Position numbers and translations under genes: made by a program. From the NCBI GenBank assembly GCA_029747015.1, contig JAKOGI010000430.1, positions 517,501 to 581,500 of the forward strand: a stretch of DNA of 64,000 bases. The letters run 5' to 3'. The notes under the pieces are model-generated. The model ran no database searches, was not told the DNA's origin, and was given only the letters and a program-made list of their open reading frames with translations. The stretch is from Carnegiea gigantea (lineage: Eukaryota; Streptophyta; Magnoliopsida; Caryophyllales; Cactaceae). How positions within the stretch are numbered: position 1 is the stretch's first letter; each line of letters starts with the position of its first letter. This document shows positions 22,688 through 35,360 of the stretch, piece by piece.

Positions 22688-25260
22688 TGTTCCCCTTCGT
22701 TGGACTGGGGAAAAAAATACAAGGAAAAACATTTCCAGCAAACTTTCTTCATTCCTTTGTTTAAAAATAGGAAAATTTGTCAAGAAAAATAAGATAATGA
22801 GTTTGTTACTTCTTTATTGCACCTATTCAAGCTCTTGATAACATTTTAATGCAAAGAACTCTATCTAAACCACAACTTATGTCACTACTATATAACATTT
22901 CACTATAAAGGCTGCACAATCAATTAGACATCAAATTTCCAGCAAGATTTTAATACACCATCCTCACATACACACATCTCTCTCTCTCCCTGGACATTTT
23001 TTCAAAAAGGATCGAAATACATGCATCGCTTCTTGCTAGAGAAACCCTATTTAAAAGAGGTACGAATATTGATACTATATGTGCTTTCTGTGAATATGAA
23101 ACTGAGGATGCAAATCATCCTTTTTTTTTGGGGGAATTGTCATGTCACACAGGAGTAGACCTATCGATTCGGACGGGCGGGTCGGGTATATTCGTGTTCG
23201 GATAAAACACGGGTTGGGTGTATTCGTGTTCGGATAAAACACAGGCGAGCCTATTTCGGTTTTACGGGTTTGGGATCAACCTAACGGGTTTGAAGAGCCT
23301 TTTTAGTGAATTATTTCTTTTTTGTTCCCCTTCGTTGGACTGGGGAAAAAAATACAAGGAAAAACATTTCCAGCAAACTTTCTTCATTCCTTTGTTTAAA
23401 AATAGGAAAATTTGTCAAGAAAAATAAGATAATGAGTTTGTTACTTCTTTATTGCACCTATTCAAGCTCTTGATAACATTTTAATGCAAAGAACTCTATC
23501 TAAACCACAACTTATGTCACTACTATATAACATTTCACTATAAAGGCTGCACAATCAATTAGACATCAAATTTCCAGCAAGATTTTAATACACCATCCTC
23601 ACATACACACATCTCTCTCTCTCCCTGGACATTTTTTCAAAAAGGATCGAAATACATGCATCGCTTCTTGCTAGAGAAACCCTATTTAAAAGAGGTACGA
23701 ATATTGATACTATATGTGCTTTCTGTGAATATGAAACTGAGGATGCAAATCATCCTTTTTTTTTGGGGGCATTGTCATGTCACACAGGAGTAGACCTATC
23801 GATTCGGACGGGCGGGTCAAATACGGGTCGGGTATATTCGTGTTCGGATAAAACACGGGTTGGGTGTATTCGTGTTCGGATAAAACACAGGCGAGCCTAT
23901 TTCGGCTTTACGGGTTTGGGATCAACCTAACGGGTTTGAAGAGCCTTTTTAGTGAATTATTTCTTTTTTGTTCCCCTTCGTTGGACTGGGGAAAAAAATA
24001 CAAGGAAAAACATTTCCAGCAAACTTTCTTCATTCCTTTGTTTAAAAATAGGAAAATTTGTCAAGAAAAATAAGATAATGAGTTTGTTACTTCTTTATTG
24101 CACCTATTCAAGCTCTTGATAACATTTTAATGCAAAGAACTCTATCTAAACCACAACTTATGTCACTACTATATAACATTTCACTATAAAGGCTGCACAA
24201 TCAATTAGACATCAAATTTCCAGCAAGATTTTAATACACCATCCTCACATACACACATCTCTCTCTCTCCCTGGACATTTTTTCAAAAAGGATCGAAATA
24301 CATGCATCGCTTCTTGCTAGAGAAACCCTATTTAAAAGAGGTACGAATATTGATACTATATGTGCTTTCTGTGAATATGAAACTGAGGATGCAAATCATC
24401 CTTTTTTTTTGGGGGCATTGTCATGTCACACAGGAGTAGACCTATCGATTCGGACGGGCGGGTCAAATACGGGTCGGGTATATTCGTGTTCGGATAAAAC
24501 ACGGGTTGGGTGTATTCGTGTTCGGATAAAACACAGGCGAGCCTATTTCGGTTTTACGGGTTTGGGATCAACCTAACGGGTTTGAAGAGCCTTTTTAGTG
24601 AATTATTTCTTTTTTGTTCCCCTTCGTTGGACTGGGGAAAAAAATACAAGGAAAAACATTTCCAGCAAACTTTCTTCATTCCTTTGTTTAAAAATAGGAA
24701 AATTTGTCAAGAAAAATAAGATAATGAGTTTGTTACTTCTTTATTGCACCTATTCAAGCTCTTGATAACATTTTAATGCAAAGAACTCTATCTAAACCAC
24801 AACTTATGTCACTACTATATAACATTTCACTATAAAGGCTGCACAATCAATTAGACATCAAATTTCCAGCAAGATTTTAATACACCATCCTCACATACAC
24901 ACATCTCTCTCTCTCCCTGGACATTTTTTCAAAAAGGATCGAAATACATGCATCGCTTCTTGCTAGAGAAACCCTATTTAAAAGAGGTACGAATATTGAT
25001 ACTATATGTGCTTTATGTGAATATGAAACTGAGGATGCAAATCATCCTTTTTTTTTGGGGGCATTGTCATGTCACACAGGAGTAGACCTATCGATTCGGA
25101 CGGGCGGGTCAAATACGGGTCGGGTATATTCGTGTTCGGATAAAACACGGGTTGGGTGTATTCGTGTTCGGATAAAACACAGGCGAGCCTATTTCGGTTT
25201 TACGGGTTTGGGATCAACCTAACGGGTTTGAAGAGCCTTTTTAGTGAATTATTTCTTTTT
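22688..25260. repeat. Four-copy tandem array of a 646-bp unit
   Basis: Units start at about 22688, 23323, 23969 and 24615 (TTGTTCCCCTTCG). The spacing is 635, 646 and 646 bp; unit 1 lacks 11 bp (TCAAATACGGG). Otherwise the units are nearly identical: only a few single-base differences were noticed (for example GGCTTT/GGTTTT in unit 2 and TTTCTG/TTTATG in unit 4). Each unit contains a LINE zinc-finger fragment, a T9G-type run and a GGGTCGGGTATATTCG block. Three identical-length 69-codon frames (23218, 23864, 24510) come from the periodicity and are not genes. Confidence 0.95.
22998..23158 (+). pseudogene. LINE C-terminal zinc-finger (zf-RVT-like) fragment, unit 1 of the array
   Basis: One frame reads IHASLLARETLFKRGTNIDT, then CAFCEYETEDANHPFF, matching the LA-REtL--RG---D--C--C---E---HLFF layout of the zinc-binding region after LINE reverse transcriptase. 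It is followed by a T9G5 run and truncated. The same fragment recurs at +635, +1281 and +1927 bp in the other units. Non-functional. Confidence 0.55.
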
Positions 25261-26060
25261 TTATCAAAATCAAAATTCAGCATATTTATTACTTAAAATT
25301 GTTTGTATTTAATGAACAAGCATTGTAATTGTAATTTTTTCAAAGAATATCAAAAATATCCAAAACTTTTCAACATGATATATGAAATTCATATGCGGAT
25401 AACAATGAGTTACGTTTGGATGTGTTGGCATGTATATTAAAATATTAATAATTGATCGGGTCATTCATGGGTCGCCCAATATAAAGCATGTTAACGAGTT
25501 GGAGGGGTTCGACCCGTTAATAACCCGTTTAATAATTTGATGTTTCGTTAATTAACCTAACATTACCTAATCAGGTATGATTTATTAGTACGTCGATTCT
25601 AACATGAATATAAGTTGGCCCATTGCCCAACATTGTATCAGATTCGAGACCACTTAGAAAGAATCCAAACAAAAGAATATTATATACGTGCAAGATATTA
25701 TAATTATCTATTAATTATAAAATCAAAAATTTAGATTATTATAGAATAATCTTATTTAAAATGCTATGAGACGTATTCATTTTACCAAAATACAATGGTA
25801 TGATTCAAACATTTTCAATACTTATCTAATTCTAAATTGTTTTTTTATATTAGAGTTGTTTCATGGCCATTTTCTAAAATTGTACCATTTATAAGTTGTA
25901 TATGACGTTGTTTTATGGGGAAAAGATGGGAACCATTCTCTAATGTGCGAAGGGATGTGATAATTGTATAATATCCCTCTAAATGATTCGTTATAATGAA
26001 AAACTATTATTGTTAAGAGAAAAAAATTAAAGAAAATAAAAAGTAAGTATATAACACTCA
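25261..26060. other. AT-rich spacer with a GGGTCGCCC-type patch
   Basis: At 25450-25540 motifs such as GGTTCGACCCGTTAATAACC resemble the dispersed hAT-type family. No gene seen. Confidence 0.4.
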
Positions 26061-26222
26061 GGTAGAGCACGCGGGTTCGCGTTCGGGTCAAGTTTGACCC
26101 AAAAATATACGGGTTTTTTGGATTCGGTTTATTTTGAGTTCGGGTCGAGAAAATCATGTTCAAAATTCAAAACTTTCGGGCGGGTTCGGGTTGGATTTTT
26201 GAATCGGGTTAATTTTTGCCAG
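26061..26222. repeat. GGGTTCGGGT-type dispersed repeat
   Basis: Contains GCGGGTTCGCGTTCGGGTC and GGGCGGGTTCGGGTTGG. Same composition as 16340-16740; ends unresolved. Confidence 0.45.
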
Positions 26223-26566
26223 GTGTACATAAGAGTGTTGGAGGTTAGTAATATCCCATAACTGGAAAAATACTAGTTTCCTATCCAAACAATAGAATCG
26301 TATCGTACAGATGCTATGTACTGTTAAAACTGCTACGTCTGCAGTTAAAATGGATACAATAATTGCGCTACTTTGAAGTATATATGGAAAACAAGAAGCA
26401 ACATGGTGTTTCATAATGAAACACCTAATGCAGTAAGTATATTAATAAGAGCAAAAAAAGCTATAATCGAATAGCGTATTAGACATAAACTCACACAAAC
26501 AATACATCCCCCAACCCCAAACCATTCAGGCGTCGGCTGGAAGAGGAATCGTTGGGGGGCATAGAG

Positions 26567-26940
26567 ATGATCACAAGGAGAATTATCAAAATCAATTTAG
26601 ATGGGTCCAAAACTTCACAAGGAGCAGTAAGAGGCTTCATTATTCATAACTACGAAGGAAGATTTATTCAAGCAGTAGCATCCAACTTAGGGCAGCGTCA
26701 ACATTGATAGTAGAAGTAACAACTATGAGAAATGTCATCAAAGTAGCAATACAAGTAGATTTTACTGATCTCCACATTTATGGAGACAACAAGATTCTTA
26801 TCCAAGCAGTTCAAGATCACATTCAAGCACCATGGGAAATTCAAGCTTTTATACAAGATATTCACATTTACATTAAGCTTTGTAACAATGTTATTATTAC
26901 TTATTTTTTTAGGCAAGTTGTACAATCAACTGGCTGACAA
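26567..26940 (+). pseudogene. RNase H (RVT_3-like) domain fragment, frameshifted
   Basis: Two overlapping frames reconstruct one plant RNase H-like domain. The first (ATG 26567, stop 26705) has KINLDGSKTSQGAVRGFI, the first catalytic-Asp region. The second (from about 26690 to 26937) has LIVEVTTMRN (Glu region) and HIYGDNKILIQAV (second Asp region). A one- or two-base shift near 26690 separates them. Such domains occur at the end of plant LINE polyproteins and as free-standing copies. No reverse transcriptase lies beside it, so it is a fragment. Confidence 0.6.
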
Positions 26941-27585
26941 GAAGTGGTCTGCCTTTATATTCAACAGTAGTGTGAAATGAGACCTAGCATCAAAATCCTC
27001 TTTATATCCTCAATGAGGATAATTAATGTAGAACCCTTAAAAAAATGACTACCTAGGTTATATTACTTACCTTTCTTTAAAAACAATTTACCCACAAGTT
27101 ATTTTAACAACAATGAAAGTTCACATAATTAATTTAACCCAACAGCATCAATTAAACCCACCACATCTACATCCACAGAAGTTTTTTTTTTGGGGGGGGG
27201 GGGGGGATGAGTGAAAGAAACTCACCCACCCCCACTGAAGATGGCTGAAGCGATGAAAGCCCAAAATGGGAATTCATGGCATTAATGGCAGACATCAAAG
27301 GCGACGAGGTACTTCCGACGAAGCCCCAATTTAAACTAGTCAAATTTCTGCATTTCCTAATTGAATCCAATCGAGTGGGTTCCTTCCAATAATGCGAGAA
27401 ACAATCTAGCCAAGGTCAAAAATGAGGTTGGAAACGTCATATTAGGAGGAAGCTTGTGTCTTTCTTCTCTTGTGTCTCTTTCCCTGAGGTTGCGTCAAGA
27501 GAAGTATTCAACTGAATAGGGTCGACTTTAGCGAGTGGGAAGTTCAACTTCGAGATGTCGGACGTTCTTATGAATCATTCATACA
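26941..27585. other. Spacer, no gene seen
   Basis: Contains a T10-G15 junction at 27182-27206. A 67-codon minus-strand frame (27167-27370) starts MDSIRKCRNL but ends in a Pro/Lys run made by the homopolymer; no domain recognised. Confidence 0.4.
27182..27206. repeat. Homopolymer junction T10-G15
   Basis: Reads C15-A10 on the minus strand, the same order as the plus-strand junctions at 14231 and 47941. Confidence 0.95.
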
Positions 27586-27760
27586 ATTTCCTTATATTTT
27601 ATGAGGAAAATTTTATCACTCATTTTAAGTAATTTTTTCACTAAGTTTTACTTCATATTTTTTTCTTTGTAATTTTTCTAAAACCAAATACAAGAAATAA
27701 AACTCATTTTCCTTTTTTTTTTTTTGGTTTCTACTAAATTTTACAAGGTTCAAATGGATA
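27586..27760. mobile_element. Truncated copy of the 395-bp PIF-type MITE
   Basis: TTATGAGGAAAATTTTATCA, TTTTTCTTTGTAATTTTTCT and the end AAGGTTCAAATGGA match the right half of the MITEs at 47407-47800 and 62934-63329. The left half is absent. Confidence 0.65.
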
Positions 27761-28937
27761 CTTGAAGTCATTCCTATACACTGCTGGATACTCATAAGTA
27801 GCTCATTTGGCATAAAATTTTGAGCACATGTGATCATTAATGCTTTATAATATATTAAGTTCATTATGTAATCACTAAATCAATTATTTTATTTATATCA
27901 TTTGACATGTGACAAATTATACCAATAATTATTTGTAGATTCCAATTATCTATCACGTATTAATGCTGGACGCAAAATATTTTTTTAATGTCTAAAATCG
28001 TGATTTGACTTGACTTTTCTTTTGGAGATGAAAAAAAGTGACTATGTAACAAAAGGATGGTTGCTCTGACGGTTACTTGAATGACCTTGGAGGTTGAACC
28101 AAGAATGAAATTAAGGAAAAGCAGGTATTAAGGGTAACCATGTCTTTTTTGCGACTAACATTAGGGTAAAAACCGACCAAGTGATGATATATATTTTATC
28201 GCAAGACATTCTTAAATGTCTTGCACCATCTTAAGTTAACATGTTTTATAATTTATAATCACTAAATTTTCAATGATTATACTTAGTTAAAAATTACTAA
28301 GCTTAAATATTCATCGGCGTCCTTAACGAAGTACTAAAAGACCGCCCTAATCATATCAGCTCCATACAGGAGGACATGCGATATGCGTATTTTAGAAATG
28401 TGGTAAATTATGGATAAAAAGATGATTTCACATAATTTATAAGTTGTAATATGCCTCTGCTACTCGATCATACTCTTTTTTTTTTTTAATTTAAAAACAT
28501 TGTAAGATGATTCTTAGAATAAAACAAGACACTTAAGGGATATCTTCTAGCAAAATATTTATCATTTTGTAAACCAAAAGTAGGTGTTTGTATCCTATTT
28601 TCCCACAACCCCTCCGCATGTTCATGCTCAAACAAGGGAAATCTTTATATAATAAATAAAAAGATGTGTAAGAGGTTGAGAGACCTCTAAATTTCAATCC
28701 TCAAAATTCTGTGCATTCCCGCCCATAATCTTATAAATTAAACTACTTTTTTTTTCAAATTTAAAAAAAGCAGTTACAAATCTATTATCTATTATTATTA
28801 TTATTATTATAATTAAAGAAAAATCAGGTCAGCTTAAATAGGAGTAAATTTTGAACTTTTCATTATTTACAACCGTTGATTACTATTTTGAACAATTTCA
28901 ACCCTTGAATTTTTCTCAGTAATCGCCTCAATCATGC
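27761..28937. other. AT-rich spacer, no gene seen
   Basis: No coding signal; poly-T and short (ATT)n runs only. Confidence 0.45.
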
Positions 28938-28955
28938 TTGGTCACGTCACTTTCT

Positions 28956-28956
<1 letters not shown>

Positions 28957-28989
<33 letters not shown>
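28957..28989. repeat. (CT)n microsatellite, about 33 bp
   Basis: A CT run immediately upstream of the possible gene fragment. Pyrimidine-rich tracts are common in plant core promoters and leaders, but here it may be a simple repeat. Confidence 0.85.
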
Positions 28990-28992
<3 letters not shown>

Positions 28993-29164
28993 CTCAACAG
29001 ATCTATAACCACTTATTCTCTCTCTTCACAGTATCCTACCCTTTCAAGACTGCGGCCTGTAACTTCCCTGTCAATGCAAATTTGTCAGTATCCCCCCTCC
29101 TTCCCAACTCCCTCTCTCTCCCCCTTCTCTCTGTCTACGTTTCATTGGAAGAAGGTGTTTTTAG

Positions 29165-29689
29165 ATAGTATGCTTCTCCGCCAGCAATCAAGAGCCTCAA
29201 CGCCTGAGCAACGTTGAAGATGCGAGCTTTGATGATGTTGACGAAGAACTGGAGGGCAAGGAAGTTGGAATTCCATCTCACGAACTAATCCCTAACCTTT
29301 ATTTTATAACCCTAAATTCCTCCATCACCTCCATCGCCAGCCCTGACCCTGTTATTGTCATAATTTCCGAGAAGGGCTTCCTCCATCGGTCTCTCCTCCG
29401 ACTACCTCCGCATACCACCAAAATTTCCACTGAGTAAGTAGCTCTAATTGCATTTTGGCTTTGAATTGAAGCTTTAATTGCATGTCTTTTTTAATTTTCC
29501 TACTTGATATTTAGGTTTCAGCCTCCATTTTTCATCATATTTTATTTAGAACTGTAAAAAGCTCATAATTTAAAGACTTTGTTATTTGGCTTGATTGTGT
29601 AGGACTGAGGTTATTTCGATACTAGGGCTACTGCTATTTTCGTTAACATTGCTGAAATTGTCTTCAATGGCATCCTTTTTGTTTGAAAG
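29165..29689 (+). pseudogene. Possible two-exon gene fragment, family unknown
   Basis: An open frame with no ATG runs from 29165 to a strong splice donor (GTAAGT, 29434). It encodes an acidic start (VEDASFDDVDEELEGKEVG) then PSHELIPNLYFITLNSSI and ISEKGFLHRSLLRLPP, which looks like real protein rather than noise. A 169-bp gap follows, then an AG acceptor at 29601-29602 and an 87-bp exon (29603-29689) that stays open in the required phase and ends before GTAATA. The nearest ATG (29170) is in another frame and stops after 15 codons, so the start is missing or frameshifted. I do not recognise the family and found no later exons with confidence. It could be a transposon-captured fragment or a decayed gene. 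Confidence 0.3.
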
Positions 29690-32600
29690 GTAATATACAT
29701 AATCACCCAAATTAATCCTAATCCCCAGTTACTTGCCCTGTCATCTCCCTCAATTTGATTCGTAGAACTTCATGACACCTCTGTACCTTTGTGGTCTAGG
29801 CCCATTGTTATTGTTCGTTGCTCCAGAAATCCTCAAATCTAATTCATCTATAAATTCTTTGCAATACTTTTCTTCTCTAATTATTTGACTTCTTGCAACT
29901 GGTTTTCAAAGGTTGTTTATGCATAAGGTGTGTCTTCATTGTTTTGTTCCCGTGCTTCTTCACGAAGTTATTAATGACAGTGTTGTTACAGTCTTGTGTT
30001 ACTTTATGTGAACCAATTAGTATATAATTTATCTTCACTCCTTCCCTATATTCATTTCATCCCCCCTCCTCTGCCATAATCATCATCAATCCCTTCAACA
30101 CACTCCAAACAAATTTTTTGTTCCCCTCTTTTTGGTTACTAGAGTTTAATATGTTTGGTTTTATGAATACATTAATTCTAAGGTCTAATGGAATCAATTT
30201 TTTTATGATTTTGCAATCCAAGGCCTTCTCGCACCCTACCTACCAGCCGCCAGTGGGATTTTTTGGGTATGGGTTTAAGTTATGATTAACCTTTGAAGCT
30301 TTTAATTTTCAAATTGCGGTATGTTATTTTGAGAGCCTTCTAAGGTCTATGAGTCGTAGACATTCAAATATTATTTTTTTGTGGAATTACTACTATGCGA
30401 GGAATGGCTATATTAGAGGGACACAATTGGCCTTTTTTAGCGACGTGATATAGTTAATTGTTGTTCATGCAGAGCAAGATACAATAAAACACTACTTTTA
30501 GGAAACTTTTGAATTTGACACTTTATTCTAGCATCTAATCAATTTAGTGACATGAAGCGAACTCCATAGTCATACAAGTCCCCCATTCTGTTTAACATTT
30601 CCTTCTGGGCTCATGGCTTTTATGCAAGATATATAGGTTCACGTTTAACTGAATATTAATTGCTTCTATTCATATAGGTTCAAGTTTCAACATTTGTAGG
30701 ATATTCATAATAGAAGCTGAAAAAGCAGGCTTTCGAAATGCTAAACATTAAAATGTAAGAAAGTATGTAAGAGGTATATTGCAGCGAGTCTTTTTTGTGG
30801 GGGGGTCTAGGTGTGAGTTTTAGAATTACAAAGAGCTAGAAATGCACATAATTTGGCTTTTTTCATTTAATTTTATGAAAATTATTCTACCTGAAGAGGC
30901 AATTAGTGTATGTGCTATGGCTTAAGCTTATCTTGGCTATTTAATTTTGAACATGAATATGGATAATTTATTCGGGTTCTCTATAGGGAAAGGCATAATC
31001 AACAATAAAATCATAGTTCAGGCATATATGTCTTATTCTATGTTCTCACCATGGTGTCACTTGAATCTATCACAACTATTATCTTTAAAAGTTTTTTTTA
31101 AAGATCAACCATATTGATTATGTATAGAGCTCATGAAAATTCGTGTACACTCATTGACAAAATGATTGGAAGTTTAGGAGTAAGATAAGTTAAAAATGAG
31201 GTTTTTTCGAGTATGTTTCTCTATTTCTGCTAAGCAAAATACTCTTACATGTGTTGTTTTTTCTTGGTTTGACAAATATGTGACTTGGGTCTGCATAAGT
31301 CTCTGATCCTTCTCCATCTTGACATTTGAACTTACAAATATGCAGTCATCATAAGCTATGCCTAATTTCTTATCTTCGTATGTTGTGCACAATTATTGTC
31401 GGTATCCAAACTGTGGATTTATATTTTTTTGCTGGCTTGCATATCTTTTCTCTATCTTTCCAAGTTACACAAGTTGCTTATTGAATATTAGCGATGTTGG
31501 CATGTATGGAAATTAATTTCAATGCATTAGAAAGTATTATATTAGTATTTGTAGGCTAAGAAAATTAGATATTTTTGTAGAAGTAGGGATACATTTCTCA
31601 TGTTTTATTGATATTCACATCTCATTGACTTCAACAAATCTCTTGAGTTTGGCAAATTTTCTCCCTCTTGATCTACTGGATTGATGTTATCTTTTGAGAT
31701 TTGTAGTTTTGAGAATGTGAGAGATTTGCATGTAATTTGGAGTTGGAAGTTATGAGAGTAAGTTGGTTGTGGGAGGTGAAGGGGGAAAAAATAAGATGGA
31801 GGGGAGCATTAACTAAGCCTTTGTGTTGATGGAACTTAGTTCCTGAGATTGGTTTATTTGCTAAAAAATGGTGTTCCTACATGTTGATATTACTTTGTAA
31901 CATTCTTTTCCTTTTTGAATCCATTGGTAAAAGACATGGAAGGATACATGAACAAGATGCAGACAGATAGATAGATTTTTTTTTTTTTTGTGGGTTAGGG
32001 GGTAATATTATTAATTTGTGATACTAAGAGGCATAACTTTGTTTTGCAGTGAGGTTATAAAATGTCCATACGAATATTAGATACCTGGTTATTGAAGGTA
32101 AACATCTCTCTCATCCGCGCTTTTTTTTTTTTAATTATCTCATAAAAGGCTTCTTCTATTGATCTTATATTTGCTTATTAGAGTGAAAGACAAATTAATA
32201 CCTTGAAGTTGGAATGAAAACATAACCAATTCATATGTTGGTGTGGTTGAAGGCTTGAAGCTGTGTCCCCTCCAAAAAAAAAGTTCTTATGGTATCCAAA
32301 TTAATATTTTATCGATGTGGTTAAGAGATTTAAGGAGGGAGGCAACATACGTATGAACTGTTATGTTATTTGACAGGTTCTGTTGAGTGGGTGCAGAGTT
32401 GTATTTTTGAGGCTTTGTTGAACTCCAGTGACAACATGACGAGTCTTTACATGGTCTCATGGAGCAACATGGGTCAAGCTTAACTTTGTAATGAGTCACC
32501 GCGTTGTAGGATATAATGTTTTGCCAATGTATGAAGTCTTAGTTGGAAAATGACTTGGAATACATTCTACGAGTGTTCTATAGTGTATTAGTTTATGAGT

Positions 32601-32807
32601 ATTGCAGTAACGTTGCCAAAATACAATAAAAGGACTTTGAATTCTGAAGCTAATGGAATTGTAGGGTTATTTTTCTTAATACATGTATATCATCTCCGTA
32701 GAGTTGAATATATTTTCCATATTAGAAAATAAATAACCTTAGATAACTATGTAATGTGGCCCTATTTAATTTCTTCTTTTTTCTTCTATCATTTTTTAGT
32801 TTCTTCT
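29690..32807. other. Long spacer, no confident gene
   Basis: About 3.1 kb with little repeat content and average composition. Candidate splice-like sites exist (for example TTGCAG at 32044-32049 followed by a short open stretch and GGTAAAC) but no domain or long frame. It could hold introns or exons of the fragment at 29165, or be neutral sequence. Confidence 0.4.
32803..32807. repeat. Target-site duplication of the 12.9-kb element, left
   Basis: CTTCT, identical to 45703-45707. The left context is TTC-rich, which weakens but does not remove the support. Confidence 0.75.
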
Positions 32808-34782
32808 TGTAACACCCCCAGCCCCTTATGCCAGGAGCGTTACGTTTTTTTAATTTTCTATTTAAATTTCGGGGTGAAACGGACAGAGTTCCCCCTAAAA
32901 ACGGACTGTTTTCAGGCTAAAAGTCTTACAATAGACCCCTGCAGATCAACAGAAGTGTAAAATATTTTAAAAGAAGCTCAACTGCTACACGCCGTAGTCA
33001 TAACTCAACGAGCAATTCGCTCGGAGTACATCAAACAAAATAGTTCATTAATACAAGAAAAGTGAAAGTTACAACTCAACGGTTCACGCAATCGGAGTAC
33101 TGGGGTTCACATTCCAAACCGTAACTGATTTCGACTAAAAAGACAACTGACTAATAGGATGGTTGGTCACATGGCCGTACAAAGCGACTCCTAAACTGAA
33201 TACACTACATGAACTGAAATACTTGTCTACAAATGTTTACAATTGTTGGAATATATTACATGACTTCGTTAAACACCTAAAGGCCCCTTCATCAGGCACA
33301 CATGACACCTTGCAAGCAAGAATAGATTCCATCTTGACATAAGTAACTGGGCTTCTACTTGTCATAATGCCAACCTGGGGAAAAAAGGGAAAGAGTAATG
33401 GGATGAGCAACCACATGCTCAGTGAGTATTCCCCGACCCCTTAAAACTAAAACCGTTTCAGGCAATAGTACCCGCAATAGTCACATATCACGTATTCATA
33501 CTTTACTATGATATTAGGCATTCTTAAATCCTCAAGGAAGTGTCACTATCCATAAACTTCATTTTAGCCGTTCAAACTTATTTTTAGGCCCCTGAATTCC
33601 TTAACTAAGAAGCACTTAAACACATAAGCAAGCATCGAGGGCTAAGCACAGAAACTTTCTTTCTCATAAACATAACTACTTAGCATTCCATTCAAACTAT
33701 GCATGAAACCTCATTTATACGATGTGCACATAAGGTTACCTCTTTTCATAATTATGCTTTTCTTGGCATTTCATTCATATGATATGCATAAGTTATGCAC
33801 AAGAAGCTTTCTTTCTTTTTATTAAAAACACTTCAAGAGGCTCATAAAAACTCTTCTTTCAGCCTTTTGAGGCTCATATTCTTAAAAGAATCTCTTTCAT
33901 ATTGGTCACATAATGACCCTTAAAAACTTTCTTTCTGAAATACTTAAAAAGCCGAAACGTTGACTGTTTTTCTTACTTATTAGGAAATTACTATGGGCAT
34001 AAGATCATTATAAAGTGCTGGTTGGGAGAGATCTACACTCAATCCTAGTGAGATTGACTCATACTAAGCTCTCACTCCTGGGATGGCAACTAACTTTTAG
34101 ACTTTAACCCTCGTCAGGGTCTCTAGAGATTACTCCCTAGGCTAGGGATTCCCCCATTCAACCAGGTTCACTCCCATCTATTGTCCCTAAACACTTATTT
34201 TAGCCATTTAAAGCATCGGGTCATAACGACTAATAAGTTTGCTGCCTCTCACAGCAAAATCCTTTTTCATACAATGCACTCTTGTTTTATTTAAATTCTT
34301 TAGGGATTCCCCCGTTCAAGTGAATTCACTCCCAAAACTATGTTTGCATAATTAAAATATGCCATCATTTGCTAATAGTTATAGCTACTATTAGTTACAA
34401 ATATGAAAAACTTCCTTTTTCAAACTCACCCTCACTCGCAACAAGAAACTTAATGACGTAAAGGGAGGGAGTTTGCACGTAACACATTCAAACACTTCAT
34501 AATCAATCAATGTGAGCATAAGCCACACATGACCTCGCAATCCACACGATTGCGGTTAATTCACAACCCAGGCTTCTTTCTCACATAGCAACTGACCACA
34601 GGAAACCTCGAACCACTCATAATTCTACCTCAAACCATGCAACTACCATCTCGGTTTCAATTTCACAATCTAGCATTCTAACCCTTAGGTCATACTGAAA
34701 AGAGGTATATAAATTTACTAATGCATAACTTACCGAGCAAGCAAATATGATTCAGCAGTACGCTACAGCCAACAGTTATAAC

Positions 34783-34783
34783 C

Positions 34784-34857
<74 letters not shown>
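34783..34857. repeat. (TA)n(TG)n microsatellite in the left LTR
   Basis: About 75 bp. The homologous site in the right LTR (43404-43688) is about 285 bp and mostly (AT)n. Confidence 0.92.
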
Positions 34858-34859
<2 letters not shown>

Positions 34860-35074
34860 ATATCGCATTAACTTGAAACGAATGCTTCGCAAGCTGAATT
34901 AAACTTACAAGGCATGAAACTCGATAACATTCATGTATTACAATCAGGGGTAAACATGGTCGTTTCAATATTCATAAATTAACTGAGGTGTTCATTTATT
35001 ATTTCGAAGTCACTATTCAGGTATAAGTTAACTAATGACACAAGTATCGATTCTGAGCATTTACATTTCATTTT

Positions 35075-35360
35075 GAAGCTATTAATCGAGCACGAATTAA
35101 CTAAGCGTGCATGTGTCGATCCTAAACATTTACATTTCGTTTCGAAGCTATTAAACGAACGTGAATTAACTAAGTGTACATGTATCAATTCTAAGCATTC
35201 ATATTTCGTTTCGAAGCTATTAAACGAACATGAATTAACTAAGTGTACATGTATCGATTCTAAGCATTCATATTTCGTTTCAAGGCTATTAATCGAGCAT
35301 GAATTAACTAAGTGTACATATATCGATTCTAAGCATTCTCATTTCATTTCGAGGCTACTA
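35075..35360. repeat. 69-bp tandem subrepeats in the left LTR
   Basis: Units at about 35075, 35144, 35213 and 35282, each with GAAGCTATTAA(A/T)CGA, GAATTAACTAAG and CATATTTCGTTTC. Because 69 is 23 codons, an apparent 100-codon frame with a 23-residue periodic peptide arises; it is not considered a gene. Confidence 0.88.

Noticed and set aside
23218..24719. Three identical 69-codon frames as a gene family
   Set aside because: They arise from the tandem unit and translate a GGGTTGGG repeat plus non-coding sequence.
22688..25260. Regular repeats that could suggest a CRISPR array
   Set aside because: Units are 646 bp, nearly identical and without spacers; this is a tandem duplication in plant DNA.
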